Source of the DNA: an uncultured Bacteroidales bacterium
Lineage (GTDB): Bacteria; Bacteroidota; Bacteroidia; Bacteroidales; UBA932
Reading direction: 5' to 3'
Length of the DNA stretch: 64,000 nucleotides
Assembly: GCA_945874155.1 (NCBI GenBank)
Contig: CAMCFO010000014.1
Span: forward strand, 1 to 64,000
Position 1 is the first letter of the stretch. Each line of letters begins with the position of its first letter. The position numbers and the translations under genes were made by a program. The notes below the pieces were generated by a model that was not told the origin of the DNA, searched no databases, and saw only the letters and a list, made by a program, of their open reading frames with translations. Of this stretch, positions 9,346-19,121 are shown piece after piece.

Positions 9346-9390
9346 TTCCGCCGGATTGGTCGAAAATGGGTTCGATTCCCGTCGGCGGAA
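9346..9390 (+). other. tRNA-like fold lacking an anticodon arm
   Basis: TTCCGCCG (9346-9353) pairs with CGGCGGAA (9383-9390); T-arm ATGGG-TTCGATT-CCCGT with consensus T-loop; only 12 nt between acceptor and T-arm. Confidence 0.5.
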
Positions 9391-9396
9391 CAAAGA

Positions 9397-10155
9397 CTAT
9401 CTGTTTTTTCTTCTGTTTTTTGAGTCCTGAAGCATTTCTTCGTATGTGAGTCCTATTCCTGCCTGATAGCTCGCGTATGGCTGAGTGTAGAGACTGTCCG
9501 TACCGCCGAATGCATACTTGATGAGGCGTTTGGCTTCGGTTCCGAATGAATCGAACGTAATGTTCTCAAAATAGAGGTTCTTGTTATGGGCATAGCGCAA
9601 GGCATATGCTCTGATTCTTCTTCTTTCAGCACGGTTGGTACAGAACAGTGGTTCATAGACGTACTTTGAGAATTTTGGATGTTTCCTTTCGAATCTTTCC
9701 TTTTCTTCGATATCGAGATAGGCATAGTCTTCCATGAACCTGTAGTATGCGTCAAAACCGTGTTGGTTTATCCACATTTCTGTTTCGGTGTACGGGGTGT
9801 CGATATCCCTTATGTCAAAAAGATGGGAACAAGACAACCAGGAAAGTACAACGAATCCGATTATGTAGAGTGACAGTAAACTTTCGTGTCTGATTTTCCG
9901 GATAAATTTGATTGAGTCGTCCCACATTGTTTGCCAAGGCTTGTCCGTTTTTTTAAAGGCGAACCAGATACCTTTCGGTATGCGCCTGAAAATCAGTTCA
10001 AGCCACACGACGATTGGGCCTATGGTATAAGTGAGAATGCCCACGATGCCCTCGAACAGAACGGAAAGAGACTCCCACCGATGTATGATTATGAAAGGCA
10101 CGCCAAAAAGGATTAGCAGGACAATTAGTATCGTGCATATTGTTGTAAGATCCAT
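9397..10155 (-). CDS. membrane protein, unknown function
   Basis: 252 aa; several N-terminal hydrophobic segments. Confidence 0.8.
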   Translation of the reverse strand: MDLTTICTILIVLLILFGVPFIIIHRWESLSVLFEGIVGILTYTIGPIVVWLELIFRRIPKGIWFAFKKTDKPWQTMWDDSIKFIRKIRHESLLSLYIIGFVVLSWLSCSHLFDIRDIDTPYTETEMWINQHGFDAYYRFMEDYAYLDIEEKERFERKHPKFSKYVYEPLFCTNRAERRRIRAYALRYAHNKNLYFENITFDSFGTEAKRLIKYAFGGTDSLYTQPYASYQAGIGLTYEEMLQDSKNRRKNR

Positions 10156-10228
10156 TCGAATTCTGAATTAGGGGTTTAGGTATTATTTGATTACAAAGTT
10201 AATGAAATTTTTCTGAGCAAAGAATAGT

Positions 10229-10386
10229 GAAGGGCGGAGCAATCCGTCCCTTCACAAAAGCGGGGTAGGGCGCCGGCTGCGGAAACACAAAAACACGAAG
10301 TGTGCAACGCGGATTTTGGGCTTTCCGCAGGCGGTGGCTATTGGGGGCTTCATAGGGGGTATTCATCGGGGAGGATAGGGAAAGGG
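10229..10386. other. structured GC-rich intergenic region upstream of the tra operon
   Basis: GAAGGGCGGAgcaaTCCGTCCCTTC hairpin; CTGCGGAAA (10277-10285)/TTTCCGCAG (10322-10330); run of G-tracts 10343-10386. Confidence 0.45.
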
Positions 10387-10423
10387 AGTTGAGCAAACGG
10401 GGTGTGTGGATATTGCAAATATA

Positions 10424-10455
10424 TTTGTTATGATATGTAATTTATATTATATTTG
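10424..10455 (+). promoter_or_regulatory. tra operon promoter with TATGTAATTT motif
   Basis: TTTG (10424-10427), TATGTAATTT (10434-10443), TATATTTG (10448-10455); 20-nt -33/-7 spacing. Confidence 0.7.
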
Positions 10456-10496
10456 CGACAAAAGACTTTTTATATATTTTAAATATCTTTTTGTTT

Positions 10497-10826
10497 ATGG
10501 AAAAAATCTTTAAAAGAGCCGCTCTGTACTTGAAGTACGCGGCAGTCTCCGCTGCTCTTGCAGTGACTGAAGGTGTTGTTATGGCACAAGACAACTTGGG
10601 TGAACAGCTGCTTACTGAATCCAATAGACAGTTCGTCAGTTTGGGAACATCCCTTGTTGCATTTTTGAGGACCATTCTTCTTTTGGGTGGACTTATCTGC
10701 CTTGTAGTTGTCGTGTATGATGTTATCAAGGGAGAGCGTGAAGCCGCACAGAAATTGGGCAAGTGGGCCGCAGGTCTCATAATTGGGTTTGTCGGCATGC
10801 AGATTCTGCTCGGGTTCTTGAGATAA
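10497..10826 (+). CDS. TraE-like (DUF4134/VirB2-like) protein 1
   Basis: signal peptide, two TM segments, GEREAAQKLGKWAAGLIIGF. Confidence 0.7.
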   Translation: MEKIFKRAALYLKYAAVSAALAVTEGVVMAQDNLGEQLLTESNRQFVSLGTSLVAFLRTILLLGGLICLVVVVYDVIKGEREAAQKLGKWAAGLIIGFVGMQILLGFLR

Positions 10827-10831
10827 ATATT

Positions 10832-11158
10832 GTGAGAAAACGATTTCATTACATTTATTTGTACGGTCTCTCTTTCTTGTGCGGACTGCTGACGTGTGTG
10901 CCTTTGTTCGCGCAGGAGGGAGACCCTTTTGCTCCGGCGACGAGTGGATTTCTCAAGTTCTTTTCCGCATTGCTTGCTTTGGCCAAAACGCTTATGGTCA
11001 TAGGCGGCCTGTTTTCTCTTGGGACGATGTGTGTGAGGATAGTCAAGGGAGAGAAGGAAGGAGCAAAGCATATGTTGGTTTGGGTGCTTGGACTGTCTGT
11101 CGGATTCATTTTTCTGCTTGTTTTATCCATAGTTGTGGAACGGGCGGCAAAAATTTGA
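10832..11158 (+). CDS. TraE-like (DUF4134/VirB2-like) protein 2
   Basis: likely GTG start at 10832; GEKEGAKHMLVWVLGLSVGFIF. Confidence 0.65.
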   Translation: MRKRFHYIYLYGLSFLCGLLTCVPLFAQEGDPFAPATSGFLKFFSALLALAKTLMVIGGLFSLGTMCVRIVKGEKEGAKHMLVWVLGLSVGFIFLLVLSIVVERAAKI

Positions 11159-11162
11159 TGCT

Positions 11163-11396
11163 ATGTATAATCTGCTTTATATTGTACTTGCTTCTTCTCA
11201 AGATCCTTTCGGTTACATCAGAAAAGGTCTTGCCAGATTCCTGATGGTCTTGTTGGGGATATTCGCTGTTGTTTCTCTCGTTGTTGTTGTAGTTCAACTG
11301 ATAAACGGAGATAGGGATGGGGCAAAAAAGTTTGTGAAATGGTTTGTTGCTCTTTTGTTCGGGTTCATATTTTTTGGGATAATATCAAATCTGTGA
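11163..11396 (+). CDS. TraE-like (DUF4134/VirB2-like) protein 3
   Basis: GDRDGAKKFVKWFVALLFGFIF; same two-TM architecture. Confidence 0.65.
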   Translation: MYNLLYIVLASSQDPFGYIRKGLARFLMVLLGIFAVVSLVVVVVQLINGDRDGAKKFVKWFVALLFGFIFFGIISNL

Positions 11397-11399
11397 TTT

Positions 11400-11792
11400 A
11401 TGCAATGCATTTTTTTCAAGAGTCTTGACCGCCCGATGGATATGTTCGGGATAAAGGGGAAATGGATATTCATATTCGTTGTGCTTTTTGTCGCCGTGGT
11501 TCTGGTCGGTGTTTTGGCCGGCAGCGTCACTACGTCCGGCATTGGGATAACAGTCGTTATAATCGGCGCTGTAGTGGATTTTGTGGGAGTGACAATGATG
11601 CAGGGAAAATTATCTGAACGGAATGTACAAAAAATCGAATCCACTGGAAAGATATACGAAGCCGTTAGCAGAAAGGAGACTCTTGGAAGAATACTCTTGG
11701 CTGATAAAAATGTTCCTTCTGCGTTTTATGAACGGCATAAGGACGACATTCAACTCTCTGATGTTTTATCAAACAAATCTGAAGTACAATGA
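11400..11792 (+). CDS. TraF-like (DUF4133/VirB3-like) protein
   Basis: TM-rich N-terminus, position between TraE-like genes and the VirB4/TraG-like ATPase. Confidence 0.6.
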   Translation: MQCIFFKSLDRPMDMFGIKGKWIFIFVVLFVAVVLVGVLAGSVTTSGIGITVVIIGAVVDFVGVTMMQGKLSERNVQKIESTGKIYEAVSRKETLGRILLADKNVPSAFYERHKDDIQLSDVLSNKSEVQ

Positions 11793-14452
11793 ACTGGAAA
11801 GAACTCAGGGATTATATCCCTGTTATGAAAATAGAAGATGACTGTCTTGTATCCAAGAGAGGGGACCTCACTTATGGTTGGAGGGTGTACCTTCCTGTTG
11901 CATATTCGGTTAATGAACCAGGCTACGACAGCATAATCGCCACGTTTCTTCAGGCGTACAAACTGCTTCCTCCTTATTGTGTTGTGCATAAGCAGGACAT
12001 ATTCCGCTATGACATCTACCATGCGGAGCATAACGGGGAATTCCTTCATGATTCGTATGAAAATCATTTTGAGGGCAGGAAATATCTGAACGGATATTGT
12101 TATATTTTTCTGACCTTTTCTTCCAAGACCACGATTGAGGCAAAGACTGGTTCATCTCTTATGTTTTCTTTGGGTTCGGCGAAGGCTCTTGATCCGAAGA
12201 AGATAGAAGCCTGTGCCGGCATTGCGTCCCAGTTCGGAGCGGTGTTGAAGAACAACCCTCTTCTCGTTGTTGATGATTTGAAGAATGAGGATTACCTGAG
12301 TGTGGATGAACACGGAAAAGACCTTGGTTTGCTTGCGGATTATCTTCGTCTGTTTGAAGAACCAGGTGGGATAGATTATCCTTTGGAATTTGACAAGTCG
12401 AGTGTTCGTGTGGGGGACAACATCGTGAAGGCGTGGTATATTGAGGACTCGGATTCGTATCCCGGTATGGTGAATACTGTTCGCAGGATTGACAGCATGT
12501 CAACTGCGTCTTCGGAGGTATATCTATCCGGAGGTTCGCCGATTGGGTATCAGTTGGCTATTCCTCATATTGTGAACCGGTATGTTGTTACGCTGCCCCG
12601 TAAGGCGGTTGAAACTGAACTTGACCGCAAGATGAGGATGATGAATTCCTTTTCTCTATATTCCGCCAGTTGCCGTGTGAATTCGGAGGAGATAGCTACC
12701 TATCTGGAGGAAAGCGCAAGGGATTCGGCTATTACGGTTAAATGTTTTACGGATGTCCTTGCATGGGGCAAGCCTGAGGATATGACTGAAATCCGTAATC
12801 ACATCACCACGGCATTCTCTGATTTGGATGTTACGGTAGCAGAAGAGAGGCTTGTTGCTCCGAACCTGCATTATGCAGGTATCCCGGGGGCGGCTGCCGA
12901 ACTCGGAGCGGAGTTCTACATGACAAGTGAAATGAACGCCTTCCTCTGCCATGGCCTGTGGGATGGCTACGATTTCGGAATGAAGGGCGGTGCGATAAAA
13001 CTTTGCGACAGAAGAAGGATGGTGCCGGTGACTCTTGACACGCAATCTGTGGCAAGGGAACTGGGATATGTGGACAACTTGAATGCTGTAGTTGTCGGTC
13101 CTTCCGGTTCAGGTAAATCATTTACGATGAATACCCTTGTAAGGAACTTCTACAACTCTGACCAGCATATACTGGTGATTGACGTTGGTGACTCTTATCA
13201 GCTACTTTGCCAGATTGTCAATGAAGAGACCGGAGGTAAGGACGGAGTATATAATTCCTACGATCCTGAAAATCCTTTCGGATTCAATCCTTTCCGTGGA
13301 AGACGTACCTGGAATGAGATTGATGAAGACGGCGAACGGAAGGGTTCAGGCTTAGACTTTCTCTTGTCATTGATTGAGACGATGTATGAGCCGGCCGGAG
13401 GATGGACGAAACAGGTGACTGGACTTCTTTCTTCGCTTGTGAATGAATTCTTCGCATTGTGGGACAACGGTTATACGGATGAACTCACCAATTCGCTCCG
13501 TGAGGCTTATGTAAACAAACGTAGGGCTCGTGCCGAGAAGCAGCGCAAGACTTTGGATGAGGTTGCGGCGGCCAGAGGTTTCCACAATCCGTTGCCTGAC
13601 ATTTTCAGCAAGGAAGGTATTCAGGACAGGGACCCTCTGTTCGATGATTTCTTCCGGTACATCACGATGGTTGTCGGCCCGTTGGTTAATGATGAGAACT
13701 ATGAACTTGACAACATCACGGTAAGGAAAGATATGTTCGATATCGACCAGTTCGGCATAGCACTGAGCAAGTACAAGTTGGGTGGTGAATATGGATATCT
13801 TTTGAATACACAGGAGGAGAAGGATTTGTTCTCAAGCCGTCTGACGGTGTTTGAGGTGGATAAGATAAAGGACAATCAGGACCTTTTCCCTCTTTGGATG
13901 CTTTGTATCTTGCATTCATTTGAGGATAAGATGCGTTCTCTTCCTTGTCAGAAGGTGATGGTAATCGAAGAAGCATGGTCGGCTATTGCTAAACCGACGA
14001 TGGCGAATTTCATTGTGTGGATGTGGCGTACAGCCAGGAAATTCCGCACATCGGCGATTGTTGTTACTCAGTCCATCACCGACCTTCTGGCATCTCCGAT
14101 AATCAAGGACGCGATAGTTCAGAACTCTTCGGTGAAGATACTTCTTGACCAGTCGAAGAAGGCGAATGACTTTGATGAGTCGGCGAAAATTCTCGGTCTT
14201 TCACCGAAAGATGTCGGGCTCGTTCTTTCAGTCGGAAAGAATATGGATCCGCGATACCGGTATAAGGAAGGATTCTTCTCGATAGGGGAGCATTTCAGTA
14301 ATGTGTATTCAATAGAGGTATCCATGGAGGAGGCTCTTGCCTATGAGTCCGATAAAACGAAGAAAAAACCCGTATTCGATCTTGCGAAAGAATGCGGTTC
14401 AATGATAGAGGCAATCAAGAGGATTGCCTCAGAAAAGAAAAGCAAACGCTAA
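11789..14452 (+). CDS. traG: conjugation ATPase, Bacteroides TraG / VirB4 family
   Basis: Walker A VVGPSGSGKSFTMN; Walker B VMVIEEAW; TRKFRTSAIVVTQS motif; 887 aa. Confidence 0.9.
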   Translation: MNWKELRDYIPVMKIEDDCLVSKRGDLTYGWRVYLPVAYSVNEPGYDSIIATFLQAYKLLPPYCVVHKQDIFRYDIYHAEHNGEFLHDSYENHFEGRKYLNGYCYIFLTFSSKTTIEAKTGSSLMFSLGSAKALDPKKIEACAGIASQFGAVLKNNPLLVVDDLKNEDYLSVDEHGKDLGLLADYLRLFEEPGGIDYPLEFDKSSVRVGDNIVKAWYIEDSDSYPGMVNTVRRIDSMSTASSEVYLSGGSPIGYQLAIPHIVNRYVVTLPRKAVETELDRKMRMMNSFSLYSASCRVNSEEIATYLEESARDSAITVKCFTDVLAWGKPEDMTEIRNHITTAFSDLDVTVAEERLVAPNLHYAGIPGAAAELGAEFYMTSEMNAFLCHGLWDGYDFGMKGGAIKLCDRRRMVPVTLDTQSVARELGYVDNLNAVVVGPSGSGKSFTMNTLVRNFYNSDQHILVIDVGDSYQLLCQIVNEETGGKDGVYNSYDPENPFGFNPFRGRRTWNEIDEDGERKGSGLDFLLSLIETMYEPAGGWTKQVTGLLSSLVNEFFALWDNGYTDELTNSLREAYVNKRRARAEKQRKTLDEVAAARGFHNPLPDIFSKEGIQDRDPLFDDFFRYITMVVGPLVNDENYELDNITVRKDMFDIDQFGIALSKYKLGGEYGYLLNTQEEKDLFSSRLTVFEVDKIKDNQDLFPLWMLCILHSFEDKMRSLPCQKVMVIEEAWSAIAKPTMANFIVWMWRTARKFRTSAIVVTQSITDLLASPIIKDAIVQNSSVKILLDQSKKANDFDESAKILGLSPKDVGLVLSVGKNMDPRYRYKEGFFSIGEHFSNVYSIEVSMEEALAYESDKTKKKPVFDLAKECGSMIEAIKRIASEKKSKR

Positions 14453-14462
14453 TTTTTGATAT

Positions 14463-15134
14463 ATGGAAAAGATTGGTTCATTTTTCAAAGCAACGGTTAC
14501 TGTGTTCATTGCACTGTTCCTTTTCTGTTTCCTTTCCTTTGAAGGGAAAGCGCAAAGTTCGGCGATTATGACGAATCAGATTATACAGATGATTCAGGAC
14601 GGCTCCATTTCGGCATCGCATATCGGTGAGTTGGCTGTGCAGGCTGATAACAGTGCTCAGAAAATGGCGGAACTGAATAATCTTCGTAAGGTAATCCAGA
14701 CATTGTCTTCTCTCAAGCAGGGCATATCGTCAGCATCTTCAATAGCCAGAACGGGTGAACAGATATTCAGACAAACGCTCTATTTCAATGATTGCTTGAC
14801 GTATTTGAGGTCTCAGAAAGGGGGTACGATACAAATGATTATTGAAGGGCAAAAACTGTTGACTTCGTATTCTTCACAGACAAGGAATATTCTGAAGGAA
14901 TGTCAGAACGTCATTAACGAAATAACGAAAGTGGGTTCTCAAGCCAACACAGCGGATTCCGGAGATATTCTGAAGATACTTGACACAATGGACAAGCAGT
15001 TGAGAAGGTTCCAGGAAATGTCTTATTACGCTTCATCCGCGACATCTTCCGGATTTGATGCACTTATGCTTGCAAGCGAATTGGCCGAAAATGCTGATGC
15101 GGGAGCGAAACTTATATCAACCAAAATTTTTTAG
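14463..15134 (+). CDS. TraI/TrbJ-like (VirB5-like) secreted protein, copy 1
   Basis: signal peptide, helical, LSSLKQGISSASSIART ... NADAGAKLISTKIF. Confidence 0.6.
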   Translation: MEKIGSFFKATVTVFIALFLFCFLSFEGKAQSSAIMTNQIIQMIQDGSISASHIGELAVQADNSAQKMAELNNLRKVIQTLSSLKQGISSASSIARTGEQIFRQTLYFNDCLTYLRSQKGGTIQMIIEGQKLLTSYSSQTRNILKECQNVINEITKVGSQANTADSGDILKILDTMDKQLRRFQEMSYYASSATSSGFDALMLASELAENADAGAKLISTKIF

Positions 15135-15136
15135 TT

Positions 15137-15838
15137 ATGTCATACAGTTCTCATCTCTTGCGACACTTGAATGGCTTCAGAAGGATATTTGTATTGTTGG
15201 CCGTTCTTTTGTGTTTGGGTGTTCATTCTCCCGTTGCCTCTGCCGGAATCATCAGCAGGTCGATAGATGCGGCGGTGGCTGCTCTTATGAGTGTCCAGAC
15301 CTATATGGATGACTTTTATGCTGGAAACGAAGTTGCTCAGGAGGCTCAACAGACAATGATTGCGATTAGGGAGAATAAGGACATCATCAATCTTCAGAAT
15401 GCAATCAGGCAGTTGTCGTCATTGAAACAGGGGTTCTCAACTATTAATTCGATTGCCAATACAACCGAATATATTATAAACCAGACTGACTATTATGCAA
15501 AGTGTATTCAGTACATCCAGAAGCAGGGGACGATAGAACAGGTCAGGGCTGCAAGGAACCTTTGTAATATGTATCTGTCGCAGACTCGTTCTTTGAACAA
15601 GGATTGTATGAGTATCATTCAGAACATTGAGAAGTATTCATCTGATTTGAAGACATCCAAGAGTTCGACATTGATTGATGTTATGCAGATGACAGACGAT
15701 GCTTTGTCTGACCTGCAGAAATCTGTATATCACGTTTCAGGTATAATTGACGCTTCTTTCGATGCGTTGATGACGGCCAGTGAAATGGTACAGAACAGCA
15801 ATGCGGGAGCGAAATTGATAAATTCAAAAATCATCTAA
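15137..15838 (+). CDS. TraI/TrbJ-like (VirB5-like) secreted protein, copy 2
   Basis: LSSLKQGFSTINSIANT ... NSNAGAKLINSKII, paralogous to the preceding gene. Confidence 0.6.
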   Translation: MSYSSHLLRHLNGFRRIFVLLAVLLCLGVHSPVASAGIISRSIDAAVAALMSVQTYMDDFYAGNEVAQEAQQTMIAIRENKDIINLQNAIRQLSSLKQGFSTINSIANTTEYIINQTDYYAKCIQYIQKQGTIEQVRAARNLCNMYLSQTRSLNKDCMSIIQNIEKYSSDLKTSKSSTLIDVMQMTDDALSDLQKSVYHVSGIIDASFDALMTASEMVQNSNAGAKLINSKII

Positions 15839-15848
15839 TAGTTTTAAT

Positions 15849-17030
15849 ATGCTTACCGATTTAATCTCAGTTCTGCCTCTGGCAACTGCCAATGACAGTC
15901 AAACCATAAACATAACGGAGAATCTTGTCAACAATGTGCTTGAGCATTTTGGTGAAGGATTCAATATGATCGGCAGGGGTATCGGAGGCGTTATGCTTCT
16001 GTTTGTCGTCATTTACTATGTGATGCAGATTATGGACGGGGCTCAGTTTCAGCTGAAGATGATTATACCTCTTATCATTTATCTGTTTGTCTGCAATTTC
16101 TCATGGATTGCTACTCCTGTGACAAAATTCACCACCACAATCACTTCCTCTCTCGTGGATTTGCTGGCTGGTCAAAAGGAAGAACTTATCAGACAGTATG
16201 GAGGGCCGAATGCCAGTTCCATAAATGATATGTTTTGGTATATGAAAAATCCGGATGCACGTCCTGAACCAGAGGAGGAAACAAAAGAGAGCAATGGTCT
16301 CATAGCACAGACCATTCAGACCGGTGTGAACAATGCGGTGGATGATCAGATGGATAAGATTATCCAGGCCACGTCTTCAACGGCAAGTTCGGATAGTTCC
16401 GGAAGTGAGAAGAAAGAGACGCCGAAAATCAAACTTACTTTTTCCGGAGTGGTTTGTTCCATTCTGGATTGGGTGGCGAATGCAATTTCCTTTGCTTTGA
16501 AATGTTTGGGTTCGATAATGACGGCTATAATCACCTGTTTCGGACCGATAACCTTTGCATTTGCCATTTATCCCGGGCGGGCTCAGAACATGCTCACTTG
16601 GTTTATCCGGCTTTGTCAGTTCTCTCTCTACAGCCCGTTATGTTATCTTATTGAACTGTTGGTCGTTCTTCTGTTCATCAGTTTCGGAACGGGTTCTATG
16701 GGATTCCTTATGCTTTTGGGTACGCTGATTTGTTCGTTGGTTTGTCTTACGACTGTGCCAACCATCGCATCAATGATAATTGAAGGAGCATCCGGAGCCG
16801 TATCGCTTTCATCCGGTTTGCAGTCTATTGGTTCATCTCTCACTACAGGTGGCACCGTTGCCGGTGGAATGGGTATATTGTTGGCCGGTAAGGATAACGC
16901 CGTAGCTAATGCGTTTAGAGGCGCCAAAGAACTTGGCGTGTCGGGTATGGCAAGAGAGTTCAAGAACAATGGATTTTCAAAGGGATTGAGCAGTATTGGT
17001 TCTATCGGTCAAGCTGCCAGAAAAAATTGA
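15849..17030 (+). CDS. traJ: TraJ-like (VirB6-like) polytopic membrane protein
   Basis: 393 aa, multiple TM segments, Tra synteny. Confidence 0.7.
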   Translation: MLTDLISVLPLATANDSQTINITENLVNNVLEHFGEGFNMIGRGIGGVMLLFVVIYYVMQIMDGAQFQLKMIIPLIIYLFVCNFSWIATPVTKFTTTITSSLVDLLAGQKEELIRQYGGPNASSINDMFWYMKNPDARPEPEEETKESNGLIAQTIQTGVNNAVDDQMDKIIQATSSTASSDSSGSEKKETPKIKLTFSGVVCSILDWVANAISFALKCLGSIMTAIITCFGPITFAFAIYPGRAQNMLTWFIRLCQFSLYSPLCYLIELLVVLLFISFGTGSMGFLMLLGTLICSLVCLTTVPTIASMIIEGASGAVSLSSGLQSIGSSLTTGGTVAGGMGILLAGKDNAVANAFRGAKELGVSGMAREFKNNGFSKGLSSIGSIGQAARKN

Positions 17031-17056
17031 TTTCAAACACTTGAAAAACTTGAATT

Positions 17057-17695
17057 ATGCAAAAAAACATTGAAGGATTGACAAAATCAATGCAGAGCAT
17101 CACAGCTTCATTCAGTGCGTTCAAGGTGGTTGCTGTTGCTTCTGTTGCAATAGCGTGTGTGTGCGCATTGCTGTGTGTGGGATATACTTTCTATAAAGTG
17201 GAAGAGATGAAATCCCAAATCTATGTGTTGGACTCTGGAGCAACCTTTACTGCCACAGCAAGGGATGCTTCGGTATCCCGTCCCGATGAAATCCGTGATC
17301 AGGTGAGACAGTTTCATGAACTGTTCTTCAATCTTCCTCCGGATATGTCGATGATAAAGCGTAATCTGGAAAGGGCTCTTGCCTTTGCTGACAGGTCCGC
17401 GTATGAATACTATCGCAACCTTGAGGAGGCGCAGTTCTATGTCAGGATGTCTGATTCCGATGCCTATCAGCAGATAGAGATTGAAGAGATACAGGTGGAT
17501 GTGCAAAACTATCCGTTTACAGCATTAGTAAAGGGCAAGACATGGATTACAAGGAAGTCGGCAATGAGTCAGTATTCCTTTATGTCCCGTTGCAATTTGA
17601 CTGAGGTTCCCCGTTCTCCGAAAAATCTGCACGGATTGATGATTTCCAATTTCCAGGTTCTGGAAAACAATTTGATTGAAACCAGGAGCCGATAA
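17057..17695 (+). CDS. traK: TraK-like (VirB8-like) protein
   Basis: single N-terminal TM, FNLPPDMSMIKRNLERALAFADRS, Tra synteny. Confidence 0.75.
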   Translation: MQKNIEGLTKSMQSITASFSAFKVVAVASVAIACVCALLCVGYTFYKVEEMKSQIYVLDSGATFTATARDASVSRPDEIRDQVRQFHELFFNLPPDMSMIKRNLERALAFADRSAYEYYRNLEEAQFYVRMSDSDAYQQIEIEEIQVDVQNYPFTALVKGKTWITRKSAMSQYSFMSRCNLTEVPRSPKNLHGLMISNFQVLENNLIETRSR

Positions 17696-17705
17696 TTTTT
17701 TAGTT

Positions 17706-17891
17706 ATGGAAGACAAAAAGGAGACCTTGAATCAGCATCAAGCCGGTTCCGGAACGGAGTCAAAGACCGAGTCTGCACTCCGTTCAAAAATCAGAAACGG
17801 TAAAATCAACTGGGGATTGATGATACTCATAGGAGGATGCATCTGGGCTTTGGTTGAGATAATCCGTGTGGTATTGTATTTTTTCAATTGA
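17706..17891 (+). CDS. small single-TM protein (TraL position)
   Basis: 61 aa from ATG 17706; C-terminal TM; between TraK-like and TraM-like. Confidence 0.6.
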   Translation: MEDKKETLNQHQAGSGTESKTESALRSKIRNGKINWGLMILIGGCIWALVEIIRVVLYFFN

Positions 17892-17913
17892 AGTATCTAC
17901 AACATAAATTGTC

Positions 17914-19119
17914 ATGAAGAAATTTTTTGATTGGTTTGAAACATTGTCCAATGGCAAGAAATTCCTTATTGTGGGAGTTGTATTTGTCATTCTTATAGGA
18001 GGCGGCGGATATTTCTTGTTTCAGGACTATTTCAAAGCGACACCGGTAGAGGCTCCGCCTGTGGTGATGGCTGATATTCCCGATGCTGAGATTCGTGAAG
18101 AAGACAACAGCAGATTGAAGGCTTACAGCAGAGCTTCTGAATATTGGGATGAATTGGAGAAGAAGAACGAGGAAGGGAGTCTTGTCGTTAACGGTTCGTT
18201 AGATCCTCTTCTGGCTTCAAGTGAGCAGGAGTACGATCCCAATGAATATACTCCGTTGGAAATACAGCAGATGAAAGCAGGTGTTGTCACTAAGGAACAG
18301 CTCGATAAGGAACACGCAGAGCAACGGGAGCATGAACGCCGGATAATGGAAGCGACTCGGCCACAGGCAACGACTCCCGTCCTAACTCAAGAGCAGCAGG
18401 ACAGCATTTATTTCGCAAGGATGGAACGTACATATCAGATGGCGGCCAAGTACACAAATGCCATGTCCGGTGGTCCGGCTCCAGTAGAGCAAACTGAACC
18501 GGAACCGGAACCACGTCGCATCGAAATCCCTAAGGAGCAGAGACTTCCTCAGGAGAGTATGGAGAAGGATGATATCATCTGTTCCCTTGAGGACAACGAC
18601 CGTCCGGGCGTTCTTTACGATAATGGAAAGGTTACCGTTGCTCCGGCTAAGGCAACATTTATAAAGACTGAAAAGATAATCGGAGGACAGAGGGTGATAA
18701 TGCGTCTGATGCAGGATTTGTATCTGTCGGATGGAAAAGTGATACCGTCCAATACTCATATCACCGGTATATGTTCAGTCGGCAAGAGGTTGGAGATAAA
18801 GGTCTCTACCATACAATACGGTGGAAGAATGTATGCAGTTGATTTGTCTATCTATGACAACGACGGAACGGAAGGTATTTATTGTCCGGTCATTGAACAG
18901 AAGAAGGCAAAGAAAGCAGCAGGAAATGTTGCCGCACAGATTGTTTCGGGAATAGCCTCCGATGCTGCCAGTCTATTTACAAGGAGCAGAACACTCGGTT
19001 CAGCTGCGACTACCGGAATTCAGGAAATCTCGTCAATGACACTGAGGGATGGTTCAGTTGCCATAAATGTGTCGGCAGGATATGAATTTTATGTTTTCGA
19101 GAACGTTAAGGAAAATTAA
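17914..19119 (+). CDS. traM: TraM-like (VirB10-like) protein
   Basis: N-terminal TM; GVLYDNGKVTVAPAKATFIKTEKIIGGQRVIMRLMQDLYLSDGKVIPSNTHITGIC; C-terminal SMTLRDGSVAINVSAGYEFYVFE. Confidence 0.8.
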   Translation: MKKFFDWFETLSNGKKFLIVGVVFVILIGGGGYFLFQDYFKATPVEAPPVVMADIPDAEIREEDNSRLKAYSRASEYWDELEKKNEEGSLVVNGSLDPLLASSEQEYDPNEYTPLEIQQMKAGVVTKEQLDKEHAEQREHERRIMEATRPQATTPVLTQEQQDSIYFARMERTYQMAAKYTNAMSGGPAPVEQTEPEPEPRRIEIPKEQRLPQESMEKDDIICSLEDNDRPGVLYDNGKVTVAPAKATFIKTEKIIGGQRVIMRLMQDLYLSDGKVIPSNTHITGICSVGKRLEIKVSTIQYGGRMYAVDLSIYDNDGTEGIYCPVIEQKKAKKAAGNVAAQIVSGIASDAASLFTRSRTLGSAATTGIQEISSMTLRDGSVAINVSAGYEFYVFENVKEN

Positions 19120-19121
19120 CT

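Noticed and set aside
9346-9390. Calling a complete tRNA gene
   Set aside because: No anticodon arm or variable loop; only acceptor and T-arm are convincing.
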